From Pacificimonas sp036351775 (GTDB taxonomy: Bacteria; Pseudomonadota; Alphaproteobacteria; Sphingomonadales; Sphingomonadaceae), in NCBI GenBank assembly GCA_036351775.1, contig JAZBPX010000053.1, positions 248,001-312,000 of the forward strand: a stretch of 64,000 nucleotides of DNA. Direction: 5' to 3'. A program made the position numbers and the translations under genes. Positions 51,240 through 59,688 of this stretch are shown here, piece by piece; the first letter of the stretch is position 1; every line of letters starts with the position of its first letter. The notes under the pieces were generated by a model. It was not told the origin of the DNA, searched no databases, and saw only the letters and a list, made by a program, of their open reading frames with translations.

Positions 51240-52145
51240 TCAGGCCAGGGTTTCGCGCGCGACCTCTCCGATGGTCTTCGCCAGCCTGTGGTAGCCGTCC
51301 TCAAAGGCCGAGCCCTCCCGCCACGCCGCGGCGATACTGCGATAGGGCGGCGCGTCGGCCAATTTCAGCCGAACGAGCCCTGCCATCCCGCCGGCATCGG
51401 AGCGCAGGTAGATTTCCGGCAGCATCGCCAGTCCAAGACCCGACGCGGCCATCTGCTGCAAACTGTCGAGACTGGTACCCTCATAGTCCGGGAGGATCTC
51501 AAGCCCCGTTCGCTTGGCGAATTCGGCAGTCTGCCGGGCATGGTGATGGCGGTTGTCGATGTTCAGCAGCTGGTGCCCGTCCAGTTCGTCCGGCCCCAGC
51601 GCCTTGTTCAGAGCCGCGAGCGGATGGTCGGTCGCGGCAACCAGGATCAGCGGTTCCCGAAAGATCGGTTCGATCATGAGCGCATGGCCATCGGCGGGCA
51701 GGGGCGTGATGACCACGTCGAGCCGTCCGCGCGCCAAATCGAGCTGCTGCTCGTTGGGGATGCCCTCGCGAACGTGAAAGCGCAGGCTCGGCTCCTTTTC
51801 GTGCAGGCGCGAGATAACGCGGGGAAGGAGGTACGGCCCGAGCGTCGGGGTAATGCCCAGCCGCACCGTCCCGGCGAGGCGGCCGGCGGACAGCTTGGCA
51901 AACCGTTCGAATTCCTCTGCCGCGCCGACGATGCGCCGCGCGCGGGCCGTCAGGTCACGGCCAACCGGCGTTAGTTCCGCGCCGCCCGGCCCGCGCTCGA
52001 CAAGCGCAACGCCGAGCCGCTCTTCGAGAGCCCGAAGCTGCTGGCTGAGCGTCGGCTGCGAAACACCGGACGCCTGCGCCGCCCGGCCGAAGTGATGGTA
52101 ATCGGCAATGGCGATCAGATATTCCAGCTGTCGTAACTTCGGCAT
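51240..52145 (-). CDS. OxyR-like LysR regulator without cysteines
   Basis: 301 residues: N-terminal winged helix (LRQLEYLIAIADYHHFGRAA, SQPTLSQQLRALEE) and a LysR substrate domain whose overall layout (LGITPTLGPYLLPRVI, EPSLRFHVREG) is that of OxyR-type hydrogen peroxide regulators. OxyR carries a peroxidatic Cys in a GHCLRDQ-type loop. Here the corresponding stretch is GHQLLNIDNRHHHARQ, and no cysteine occurs in the whole protein. It cannot therefore sense peroxide by the classical disulfide. A site of OxyR form lies 15 bp upstream of the start codon. Function uncertain; a metal or small ligand might bind the His cluster. Confidence 0.85.
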   Translation of the reverse strand: MPKLRQLEYLIAIADYHHFGRAAQASGVSQPTLSQQLRALEERLGVALVERGPGGAELTPVGRDLTARARRIVGAAEEFERFAKLSAGRLAGTVRLGITPTLGPYLLPRVISRLHEKEPSLRFHVREGIPNEQQLDLARGRLDVVITPLPADGHALMIEPIFREPLILVAATDHPLAALNKALGPDELDGHQLLNIDNRHHHARQTAEFAKRTGLEILPDYEGTSLDSLQQMAASGLGLAMLPEIYLRSDAGGMAGLVRLKLADAPPYRSIAAAWREGSAFEDGYHRLAKTIGEVARETLA

Positions 52146-52160
52146 CGACTCTTCCCTTCG

Positions 52161-52175
52161 ATAGACGCCCTCTAT
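52161..52175. promoter_or_regulatory. LysR/OxyR-type binding site
   Basis: ATAG-N7-CTAT (52161-52164 and 52172-52175), the spacing of OxyR half-sites, lies between the LysR gene and the DUF465 gene. A weaker second half (ACAG...CTCA) follows about 7 bp further. Probably the autoregulatory site. Confidence 0.55.
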
Positions 52176-52250
52176 GAAAACGACAGGGAAAGCTCAATTG
52201 GTATTATCGACTCTCCGCTCCAACATCGTACTCGCAGAAGGAGATCGACC

Positions 52251-52430
52251 ATGCAGACTCGTCTGGACGCACTCTTGGCCAGGCATCGCCAGCTTGACGA
52301 GGAAATCGACCGAAAGGTCAACAGGCCCTCAGCTGCTGGGGCAACGCTGTCCGGCCTGAAACGCGCCCGGCTTCATCTGAAGGACGAAATTCATCGCATG
52401 CGCCGGCAACTGACGAGCGCGGAGGCCTGA
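52251..52430 (+). CDS. DUF465/YdcH family small protein
   Basis: 59 residues, helical and charged. The pattern LLARHRQLDEEIDR near the start and LKRARLHLKDEIHRMRR near the end matches YdcH/DUF465 proteins, which form antiparallel helical hairpins of unknown function. A strong site (GAAGGAGA) precedes the ATG. Located between the LysR gene and the nhaA leader. Single exon of short length, so easily missed. Confidence 0.8.
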   Translation: MQTRLDALLARHRQLDEEIDRKVNRPSAAGATLSGLKRARLHLKDEIHRMRRQLTSAEA

Positions 52431-52540
52431 ACGCCGCCGTCCACAAGCGGAACGAATCGCTCCGAACCAGCGGGCGCAACCCCATCCCCCCAACTGCCTT
52501 GCCGGTGCCGCGCCCTTCGCGCCGCACCGGCACTTTTTTA
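52431..52540 (+). promoter_or_regulatory. Structured nhaA leader with terminator (candidate nhaA-I type riboswitch)
   Basis: The 138 bp between the DUF465 gene and nhaA end in a strong hairpin, TGCCGGTGC paired with GCACCGGCA (about 52499-52532), followed by CTTTTTT. Just before it is the unpaired CCCCCCAACTGCC stretch and a GCGGGCGCAACCCC segment. The arrangement recalls the nhaA-I RNA, later assigned as a Li+ riboswitch class, which sits in front of nhaA genes. The consensus was recalled, not checked; the element could also be a plain terminator of the DUF465 gene. Confidence 0.45.
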
Positions 52541-52568
52541 TCTCGCGCAAGGATATAAAAGGCCTGAT

Positions 52569-53771
52569 ATGACCCAGCCCAAATCCTCGATCCGCACTGC
52601 CCTGCAGGACTTTCTAAAACAGGAAACATCGGGCGGCTTCATGCTGATGGGCGCAGCGGCGCTCGCCATGATCCTGGTCAATGCGGGCGCGGCGGGCCTT
52701 TACAATTCGCTGTGGGCCACCCCCGTCAACGTCAGTGTCGGCTCGCTCGCCATCGACAAGCCGCTTCTGCTCTGGGTGAACGACGGCCTGATGGCGATCT
52801 TCTTCTTTCTCGTCGGGCTCGAAGTGAAACGCGAGGTCATGGAGGGGCAGCTTTCGACCTGGAACCAGGCGAGCCTGCCGGTCTTTGCCGCGATTGGCGG
52901 CATGGCCATTCCCGCAGCGGTGTTCGTCGGGATTAACTGGGGCACTCCGGAAAATCTCGACGGCTGGGCCATCCCGGCGGCAACGGACATTGCCTTCGCG
53001 CTCGGCATCCTTGCGCTGCTTGGCGCGCGCGCCCCCGTGGCGCTGAAGGTGCTGCTGCTGGCCGTTGCGATCATCGATGACATTGGCGCGATCCTGATCA
53101 TCGCGCTGTTTTACACCGCAGAGCTGTCGACCACCGCGCTGATCGGCGCGGCGGTGGCGGTAGCGGTGCTGTTCGCGCTGAACCGCAGCGGTGTGTCGAG
53201 GACGCCGGTCTATGTGCTGGTGGGCATTGTTCTGTGGGTCTTCGTGCTGAAGTCGGGTGTGCACGCCACGCTTGCCGGTGTGGTCGCCGCGCTGGCCATT
53301 CCGCTGAATGCAAAGGACGGGACGTCGCCGCTGAAGCATGCCGAACATGCGCTGCACACTTATGTTGCGTTCCTGATCCTGCCGGTATTCGCCTTCGCCA
53401 ATGCCGGTGTCAGCCTGATCGGTGTCGGGCCGGATGAGGCGCTCGCGCCGCTGCCGCTTGGCATAGCGATGGGCCTGTTCTTCGGCAAGCAGATCGGCGT
53501 CTTCGGCTTTGCCTGGCTCGCGATCAAGCTCGGTGCGGCCTCGATGCCCGCGGGTGTCAACTGGCGCCAGCTTTACGGTCTCGCCTGCCTCACCGGTGTG
53601 GGCTTCACCATGAGCCTGTTCATCGGCGGCCTTGCGTTCGACAGCGCCGAGCAGATGAACGCCGTGAAAATCGGTGTGCTTGGTGGTTCCCTGCTGGCGG
53701 GCCTCGTCGGCTATGGCCTGCTCCGGGTTACGGCGACGCAACCTGCGGGCATGGCAGCGAAAGCGTCCTGA
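52569..53771 (+). CDS. nhaA: Na+/H+ antiporter NhaA
   Basis: 400 residues, about 12 membrane segments, inner membrane. It exports Na+ or Li+ in exchange for protons. The ion-binding Asp pair is in AIIDDIGAILIIALF, the conserved Lys in FFGKQIGVFGF, and the FLKQETSGGFMLMGAAALAMI start is typical. The leader upstream carries a structured, terminator-bearing RNA. It is followed by the pilus locus about 160 bp later, on the same strand. Confidence 0.96.
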   Translation: MTQPKSSIRTALQDFLKQETSGGFMLMGAAALAMILVNAGAAGLYNSLWATPVNVSVGSLAIDKPLLLWVNDGLMAIFFFLVGLEVKREVMEGQLSTWNQASLPVFAAIGGMAIPAAVFVGINWGTPENLDGWAIPAATDIAFALGILALLGARAPVALKVLLLAVAIIDDIGAILIIALFYTAELSTTALIGAAVAVAVLFALNRSGVSRTPVYVLVGIVLWVFVLKSGVHATLAGVVAALAIPLNAKDGTSPLKHAEHALHTYVAFLILPVFAFANAGVSLIGVGPDEALAPLPLGIAMGLFFGKQIGVFGFAWLAIKLGAASMPAGVNWRQLYGLACLTGVGFTMSLFIGGLAFDSAEQMNAVKIGVLGGSLLAGLVGYGLLRVTATQPAGMAAKAS

Positions 53772-53789
53772 CTGCTTCAGAATAGGACG

Positions 53790-53807
53790 ACTTTAACCTT
53801 AAAGTCA
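53790..53807. promoter_or_regulatory. Perfect 18-bp palindrome upstream of the pilus locus
   Basis: GACTTTAACCTTAAAGTC, with 8-bp arms, about 120 bp before the pilin gene and 20 bp after the nhaA stop. There is no T run, so it is more likely a regulator site than a terminator. Confidence 0.45.
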
Positions 53808-53930
53808 CACCTACCGGTAAAGCGCTTGTTCTATGCGTCAAGCCGGGACGGGTGGGTTGTTCCAGGCCAAATCTACATCTATGTTTATGTCAGGGCCGAA
53901 ACGACGTTTAGGTTACGGGGAATGTTTATC

Positions 53931-54410
53931 ATGAAGCATATTCTTGCTGCTGCGGTGGGTGCCGCTGCTTTTCTGTCCGCTCCTGCGATGGCGCAGAACA
54001 ACACGGATTCCGAAACGATCAACTCGACGGCGACGATCCTTGCGCCGATTGATATCTCGGTCGCTGGCACGCTCGACTTCGGTACGTTCACCGCGCCGAC
54101 CGCCTCGGGTACGGTCAGCCTGACCGCCGCTGGCGTGCGTACGCTGCCGACCGGGTCTGTCGGTGTTGCCGCCGCTGCTGTTCCGACGGCAACGGTGACG
54201 GGCACGGGTACGGCGACCTACACGCTAGCGCTAGGTTCGCTGACGCTTACCAACGGTTCCGAAAACCTTGCCGTCACGCTGTCGCACAACTCCACCGAGA
54301 CGCTGACAGCCGGTTCGGAAGCGTTCCAGATCGGCGGCAGCTTCACGGCCAACCCGACGTCTGCGGGCGATTACACCGGCTCCTTCACCGCCACGGTCAC
54401 CTACAACTAG
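53931..54410 (+). CDS. DUF4402 domain pilin-like subunit (major subunit candidate)
   Basis: 159 residues from ATG 53931, chosen because ACGGGGA lies about 9 bp upstream; ATG 53922 is possible. The signal peptide ends APAMAQ. The mature part is a Thr/Gly/Ser-rich beta protein with the DUF4402 pattern LDFGTFTAPTASGTVSL at the start and TGSFTATVTYN at the C-terminus. It lacks cysteine. Being first and smallest, and followed by a chaperone and an usher, it is the likely major pilus subunit. It is preceded by a 160-bp region with a palindrome and a probable promoter. Confidence 0.85.
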   Translation: MKHILAAAVGAAAFLSAPAMAQNNTDSETINSTATILAPIDISVAGTLDFGTFTAPTASGTVSLTAAGVRTLPTGSVGVAAAAVPTATVTGTGTATYTLALGSLTLTNGSENLAVTLSHNSTETLTAGSEAFQIGGSFTANPTSAGDYTGSFTATVTYN

Positions 54411-54420
54411 GGGGGCGGAG

Positions 54421-54436
54421 CGGAGACGCTTCTCCG
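54421..54436 (+). promoter_or_regulatory. Hairpin sequestering the ribosome binding site of the second pilus gene
   Basis: CGGAGA (54421-54426) and TCTCCG (54431-54436) form a 6-bp stem with a CGCT tetraloop that contains GGAG and ends at the base before the ATG (54437). This could lower translation of the downstream genes relative to the major subunit. Confidence 0.55.
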
Positions 54437-54943
54437 ATGACCGAAACTGGACATCGACTGATCATTGGCGCCGCGGCAGGTCTTGCCGCCGCGCTGGTGT
54501 TCGGTGCGCCGGCCTCTGGCCTGACCGATGCATCTTCGGTGTCGGTCCCGTCATCGGCGCGGATCGTCCAGGACGCGGCAAGCCTCGATATCTCCGAATC
54601 CATCGGTGAGGATCTTGGCGTTCAGGTCGTCGTCACGCTCGACAATGTCGACCAGACTGTTCTGGCGTCAAACCTCGTTCGGCGCGCTGGCGGAGCAGGC
54701 GGCGCGGTTGGGTTCGACCGGACCCTCGTTGACGAGGCTGCGGCGGCGCGTATCGAGCGCGGCGATATCGATGATACCGGCGGCAGCCCTTCAACCGGCG
54801 TGACTGGTGAAGATGCTGTCGAGGACGGCAAGACCAGGCGAAAGAACGACGACGAAGAGGACGGTGTGTCCCTGTCGCTCGCTGGCGGCGGTATCGGCGG
54901 GTTCGGTAACGCGCCGTTAACTATAATCGCGCAGTTCAATTGA
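54437..54943 (+). CDS. Exported protein of unknown family, probable pilus subunit
   Basis: 168 residues with a hydrophobic signal-like segment (IIGAAAGLAAALVFGAPAS). No known domain. The middle is Ala/Asp-rich, with a charged stretch KTRRKNDDEEDG near residue 135. It ends PLTIIAQFN. The aromatic-Asn C-terminus is shared with the DUF4402 subunits of this locus (TVTYN, TVQYN), as expected for a terminal strand recognised by the chaperone. I infer a minor or adaptor subunit. It sits between pilin and chaperone, stop overlapping the next frame. Confidence 0.6.
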   Translation: MTETGHRLIIGAAAGLAAALVFGAPASGLTDASSVSVPSSARIVQDAASLDISESIGEDLGVQVVVTLDNVDQTVLASNLVRRAGGAGGAVGFDRTLVDEAAAARIERGDIDDTGGSPSTGVTGEDAVEDGKTRRKNDDEEDGVSLSLAGGGIGGFGNAPLTIIAQFN

Positions 54944-54996
54944 CGTTCAACCAGTTTCCCGAAAGGGTTCAGGAAAACGGGGTGAAGGTCAGCGCG

Positions 54997-55902
54997 ATGA
55001 TGAAGTCTCTTCTGATTGGGTCCATGGTGGCAACTGCTGCCCTGACGTCGTCGCTGGTGGTTCCGGCAAGCCCTGTCTACGCGCAGGCGCTTAACGCCAA
55101 CCTGAACATCACTCCGCGCCGGATTGTCCTCGATGCCCGGGCGCGGTCTGCGACGGCCTTCATCTTTAACCAGGGCACCGGCCCGGCGACGTTCGATGTC
55201 AGCATGGTTGACCGCGTCATGAACGAGAGCGGCCGGATCGAACCCGTCGAGCGCGCGGCGGAAGACAACGAGACGGGCGACTGGACCGGACCGCTCGAAA
55301 ACCTCGCAGCCGCCGGTGACATGATCATCGCCGTTCCGCGCCGCACCACATTGCAGCCCGGTGCCGGCCAGACCATCCGCCTGCGTGTTCGCAGTCCGGG
55401 CGACGGGACACCGGGCGAGTTTCGCTCTCACCTGACGGTCATCAACGTCCCTTCCCGCGACGAAGGGGTCAGCGTGGAGGATGCGGCGCGCGCCGGTGAG
55501 GGGGAGCTGGGGTTCAGCATCCAGTCGCTGTTCGGCATCTCCATTCCGGTCATCGTGCGGCATGGCGAGATCGATGTGTCTGCCGTGATCGCCGAACCCA
55601 CGCTTGAGATGCGTCCCCGCAACAACGCCGACGGCACGCAGACCGACACGCCGACGCTGGTCTTCGAGCTTCGCCGCGACGGTGCGCATTCGCTGTTCGG
55701 CGATGTGCGCATCACGGGAAATAACGACGAGCTTGTCGGTGAGATCAGCAGCCTGGGCGTCTATCCGGAAATTCCCATGCGCCGCGTTGCCGTACCGCTG
55801 AACCGCGCGCCCATGCCGGGCGAGCAGTTCCAAATTCAATTCATCGATGACGATGCAGCGCCTGGGGCCGTTCGCGCTGAGGCCGTCTATACGGCTGGCT
55901 AA
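54997..55902 (+). CDS. PapD-like periplasmic pilus chaperone
   Basis: 301 residues from ATG 54997 (site GTGAAGG upstream). A signal peptide ends near PVYAQA. The N-terminal Ig-like domain has ITPRRIVLDARARSATAFIFNQG, with the basic Arg and beta strands of pilus chaperones (FGS-type binding Arg/Lys in that region). The second Ig domain follows (about 170-290), with FELRRDGAHSLFGDVRITG. It lies between the exported protein and the usher. It donates a strand to subunits and delivers them to the usher. Length is somewhat above the usual 230-250. Confidence 0.85.
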   Translation: MMKSLLIGSMVATAALTSSLVVPASPVYAQALNANLNITPRRIVLDARARSATAFIFNQGTGPATFDVSMVDRVMNESGRIEPVERAAEDNETGDWTGPLENLAAAGDMIIAVPRRTTLQPGAGQTIRLRVRSPGDGTPGEFRSHLTVINVPSRDEGVSVEDAARAGEGELGFSIQSLFGISIPVIVRHGEIDVSAVIAEPTLEMRPRNNADGTQTDTPTLVFELRRDGAHSLFGDVRITGNNDELVGEISSLGVYPEIPMRRVAVPLNRAPMPGEQFQIQFIDDDAAPGAVRAEAVYTAG

Positions 55903-58635
55903 ATGCTGCTTCATACCGGCCTCGCGCTGTTGCAGGTCCTGGCAGAGCCTGCAGCGGCCGATCCGGGAGTCCTGCCGATAACGGCTGCCGCGGCGACGCC
56001 GGATCCGGTAGCGGATTTCCCAGCGCCGGACGAGGCGACCCTCCTGTTCTTCGATACGCGGCTGAAGGATTTTCGCGTCGCGGATTCCCTGACGGCCTAT
56101 GGCAACCCCGAGCAGCCGCTGCTGCCGCTGGGTGATCTGGCGCGCCGTCTTGATTTGCTGGTGGACGTGGATGCAGGGGCGGGGTTTGCGACCGGCACCA
56201 TAGGCGAAGAGCGCCGCTCCTTTGCCCTCGACCTCAAGAACGGCATCGCGCGTTTCGGCGGCCAGACCCGGGTGATCGATCCTGCGCAGGTGGCAATCGC
56301 GCCGGGCGACATTTTCGTTCGCACAGACCTGTTCACGGCCTTGACCGGTGTGCGGTTCGACGTCGACACGCGCGGCCTGATCATCAACCTGTCGTCCGAC
56401 GAGGTCCTGCCAGTGCAGGCGCGGCGCGCGCGCGCGCAGCGGCGCGGATCGCTAGGAGCGTTCGGGTCGGGGAACACGCCCGTGTTCCGCGCGCCGACGC
56501 CCTACCGCCTGTTCTCGAAGCCCTCCATCGACGTCATCCTTCAGGGTGGCCCGGACTCGCGGCAGGACAATGTAGAGACGCGCTATGATTTCCGCGCGGC
56601 CGGCGATCTCCTTGGCCTTGGCTATTCCGCTTATGTGGGGTCTGACGAGAACGGAAATCTCGAGGATGCGCGCTTCGTTGCGGAGCGGCGCAGCCTGGAC
56701 GGCGGCCTCCTCGGCCCCCTCGATGCGACCTATTTCGGCGGCGGCGATGTCTTCACGCCGACGCTGACCCTCGGTCCGCGCAGCGTCGGCGGCCGCGGCA
56801 TCGCCATCACGTCGGAGGATCTGACCGAGGCGAGCGTCTTCCAGACCGTGAACCTGCGCGGGGAGCTGCCCATCGGGTTCGACGTCGAACTCTACGTCAA
56901 CGATGTCCTGCGGCAAAGCCAGGCCATTGCTAACGAGGGGCGCTACGAGTTTCGCGATATTCCGCTGCAGCGCGGTCTGAACGTCATCCGGATTGTGGTG
57001 TTCGGCCCGCGCGGAGAGCGGTCGGAAACGACCCGTGTGATCAACGTCGGCGGCGGTCAGGTTGCCGAGGGTGATTTCACCTACAACCTTGGCGTCGTTC
57101 AGCAGAACACGCCGCTGTTCGGGCTGGACCCGGATTTCGTCGGCACCTTTGGCAGCGTGGGTTCGGGCGACCTGCGCGCCGTTGCGGAGATCAAATATGG
57201 CATCAGCGAAGCGCTGACCGTCGTTGCAGGCGCGTCCAGCGCGCCAGATCAGGTTGGCGAGCGCCGGGAAACGATCACCGCCGGGCTGCGAACATCGCTG
57301 TTCGGAATGGCAACGCAGGTGGACGCCGCGCATCAGCCCGGGAAGGGAACGGCTGCGCTTGTCGGGGTCGCGGGCGAGATCGCAGGCATGCAGACCCTGG
57401 CCCAGCATACCGAATATTTCGGCGATTTCTACGATGAGACCGTGCGGTTCACGAACCTCGCCCGGGTCCTTAGCCGCCGCAGCGAGGCGACCTTCAGCTT
57501 TTCCATCGGCGGAGAGGATGCCACGCGGCAAGTACCGATATCGCTCCGCTTTGCGCGCGACGCCTTTTCCGACGGCACAACGAGCCTGTTCGGCCTGGCC
57601 CGGGCCTCCACCACGATCGGCAGCACATTTACCAGCGCCGGGTTTGACTACCGTTCCGAGGGATTGATCCTGACACCGGGTCAGGAAACCCTGCGCGGGT
57701 TCGTCACGGCGCAGCGCTTCCTCAATCTGGACTGGCAGCTTCGCGGCAATTTGAACTACCTGCTGCTACCCGACACGGAACTGGAGTCCTTTTCGGTAAG
57801 CGTCGACCGTGTCGTCAGCGAGCAGCTTGCGCTGACCGGCAGCATCGGCCGCGCCTTCAACGCGGGAACGACATCGATCGACGCGACCGCAAGCTGGCGG
57901 TTGCCGTTCGCCGATCTGCAACTGTCGGGCGATTATCTGTTTGGCGAGAATGACTGGCGGATCGCTGCCCGTGTCGCCTTCGGCTTTGCCTATGATCCGG
58001 TGGGGGGGCGTTACCGGATGACCCCGCCGGGCGCGGCGGAGGGTGCCAGCGCCGTGTTCCGCAGCTTCATCGATACGAACGCGAACGGCATCATGGACGA
58101 GGGCGAGGAGCCCGTTCCCGACATCAGGCTGCAGGGCGGACGCGAGGCCCTGACGACCGGCCCGGACGGAACGACGTTCGTTACAGGTCTGGCAGCGCAG
58201 GGCACGTCCCGCCTGCGCGCCGATACCAGTGAGATCGACGCCTTTTTCGTGTCCACACCGCCAACCGACATCGATTTCGAGGGCCGCCCCGGCCTCGTCG
58301 CGGTGATCGATTATCCGCTGACGCCGATTTCGGAAGCCTATCTGCGCGTCACCACCACGAACCAGGCGGGCCGCGAAATCGGCTTGTCCGCGGTTCGCCT
58401 GCTCCTGACGCCCGTGGGCGGCGGCGACCCGTTCGAGGGACTGACCGAGTATGACGGCTCACTCGTCTTCACCGAACTGCCGCCCGGCCGCTATGAGGTC
58501 AGCCTCGATCCAGCGCAGAAGGAACGGCTGGGCGTTCTCCTTGAGAGCGCACCGGTCCTTGAGGTATCCTCGGAGGAGCCGGCCGAGCTTGACCTCCGCA
58601 TCCTCTTCACGGCGCAGGCCGAGGCCGCAGAATAG
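55903..58635 (+). CDS. Outer membrane usher
   Basis: 910 residues, starting directly after the chaperone stop (TAA then ATG). After a short signal-like N-terminus comes a region with LPLGDLARRLDLLVDVDAGAG, followed by a long beta-barrel domain with the plug region (GFDVELYVNDVLRQSQAIANEGRY and FRDIPLQRGLNVIRIVVFGPRGERSETTR, typical usher blocks). The C-terminal part has FRSFIDTNANGIMDEGEEPVPD, a calcium-binding-like DxNxNGxxDxGE motif of usher C-terminal or Ig-like domains. It threads and assembles subunits at the outer membrane. Confidence 0.88.
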   Translation: MLLHTGLALLQVLAEPAAADPGVLPITAAAATPDPVADFPAPDEATLLFFDTRLKDFRVADSLTAYGNPEQPLLPLGDLARRLDLLVDVDAGAGFATGTIGEERRSFALDLKNGIARFGGQTRVIDPAQVAIAPGDIFVRTDLFTALTGVRFDVDTRGLIINLSSDEVLPVQARRARAQRRGSLGAFGSGNTPVFRAPTPYRLFSKPSIDVILQGGPDSRQDNVETRYDFRAAGDLLGLGYSAYVGSDENGNLEDARFVAERRSLDGGLLGPLDATYFGGGDVFTPTLTLGPRSVGGRGIAITSEDLTEASVFQTVNLRGELPIGFDVELYVNDVLRQSQAIANEGRYEFRDIPLQRGLNVIRIVVFGPRGERSETTRVINVGGGQVAEGDFTYNLGVVQQNTPLFGLDPDFVGTFGSVGSGDLRAVAEIKYGISEALTVVAGASSAPDQVGERRETITAGLRTSLFGMATQVDAAHQPGKGTAALVGVAGEIAGMQTLAQHTEYFGDFYDETVRFTNLARVLSRRSEATFSFSIGGEDATRQVPISLRFARDAFSDGTTSLFGLARASTTIGSTFTSAGFDYRSEGLILTPGQETLRGFVTAQRFLNLDWQLRGNLNYLLLPDTELESFSVSVDRVVSEQLALTGSIGRAFNAGTTSIDATASWRLPFADLQLSGDYLFGENDWRIAARVAFGFAYDPVGGRYRMTPPGAAEGASAVFRSFIDTNANGIMDEGEEPVPDIRLQGGREALTTGPDGTTFVTGLAAQGTSRLRADTSEIDAFFVSTPPTDIDFEGRPGLVAVIDYPLTPISEAYLRVTTTNQAGREIGLSAVRLLLTPVGGGDPFEGLTEYDGSLVFTELPPGRYEVSLDPAQKERLGVLLESAPVLEVSSEEPAELDLRILFTAQAEAAE

Positions 58636-58679
58636 TGGCGCTCCTCGCTTCCGGGGGCCGGTCCGGCTATGGTCTGGGC

Positions 58680-59681
58680 ATGTTTCGGCGCGTTTCTCTC
58701 AGCCTGTTCCTTGCTCTCTTCATTTCCACGGCTGGGCGCGCCCAGTCCGAACTGTCCGTGGCGCCGCTTGCCAGCCCGTCCTCCGACATCGGTACACTCG
58801 TTGGCGGCAGCGGTGTCACGCGCTACCGCATCGATCGCACAAGCGGCAGTATCAGTCTGGTATCCGGCGACGGCGTCAGGTTGTCGAGCGGGGGCGTAAA
58901 CCGCGCCCTTGTGACGATCACCTGCAACGGCACGACCTTCTGCGACACCAGTAATGTTCAGGTCGAAGTCGGCGTTGATCGATCCAACACCGGACGGTTC
59001 CAGCAAGCGGCGCGCTTTCGTATCGATCGGCAATCCGGCAGCATCACCGGCGGCCAGTCCGGCGGTCAGCCGCGCTTGTTCCAGTTCGCCACGCTTGGTG
59101 ACGGGGGCAGCGCCAGCTTTTTCGTCAGTCACGATATCCGCACCCGGCCGGCTTCCAGCGGACGTCCTTTTGGGGCCAGCACGATGAACTGGGGCGTTAC
59201 CGTCTATCATGTCGATGATCCCGGTAATCCCCTGACCGTATCGACCTTTGCGCGCGGCGACGTGCTGAGGCCGATCGGTATCTCGCAGGGAAGCGTCCTT
59301 GATTTCGGCACGCTTGCGGTAGGCGCCAGTGCCTCGGGAACAGTGACAATCAACGCCGCCTCGGGCGTCCGCTCGATCAGCGGCCCCGGCGTTACAGGGC
59401 TGGCGGGTTCACCCGGCGGGCGCGGCGTGGCGACTGTATCGGGGGAGGGCGGCCAGATGATCTCCCTCTCCCTGTCATCGAGCAGTATCAATCTCACCAA
59501 CGGCACCGATAACCTGACCGCGAATATCAACCTCGACACGCCGACGAGCACGAGCCTTTCCGGTTCGCTCGGCAATGCAGGATCCGTCACCTACGGCATC
59601 GGCGGGTCGGTCAACATCGCGGGTCCGATCAGCGGCGGTAGTTATTCCGGTACCGTTACGGCCACGGTTCAGTATAACTAG
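58680..59681 (+). CDS. Two-domain DUF4402 pilus protein (tip or stalk candidate 1)
   Basis: 333 residues from ATG 58680; a GTG at 58635 that overlaps the usher stop would place a weaker signal. The signal peptide ends TAGRAQ. Residues about 25-170 form an N-terminal domain with a Cys pair (TCNGTTFCDT). Residues about 190-333 are a DUF4402 domain (VLDFGTLAVGASASGTVTI, LTNGTDNLTANI) ending TATVQYN. It shares the layout and many motifs with the next gene. Two domains with a disulfide N-terminal part suggest an adhesin or adaptor. Confidence 0.82.
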   Translation: MFRRVSLSLFLALFISTAGRAQSELSVAPLASPSSDIGTLVGGSGVTRYRIDRTSGSISLVSGDGVRLSSGGVNRALVTITCNGTTFCDTSNVQVEVGVDRSNTGRFQQAARFRIDRQSGSITGGQSGGQPRLFQFATLGDGGSASFFVSHDIRTRPASSGRPFGASTMNWGVTVYHVDDPGNPLTVSTFARGDVLRPIGISQGSVLDFGTLAVGASASGTVTINAASGVRSISGPGVTGLAGSPGGRGVATVSGEGGQMISLSLSSSSINLTNGTDNLTANINLDTPTSTSLSGSLGNAGSVTYGIGGSVNIAGPISGGSYSGTVTATVQYN

Positions 59682-59688
59682 GCTGGCT

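Noticed and set aside
54622..55914. Minus-strand 430-codon frame across the chaperone gene
   Set aside because: Shadow of the chaperone and exported protein genes; no motif and no ribosome site.
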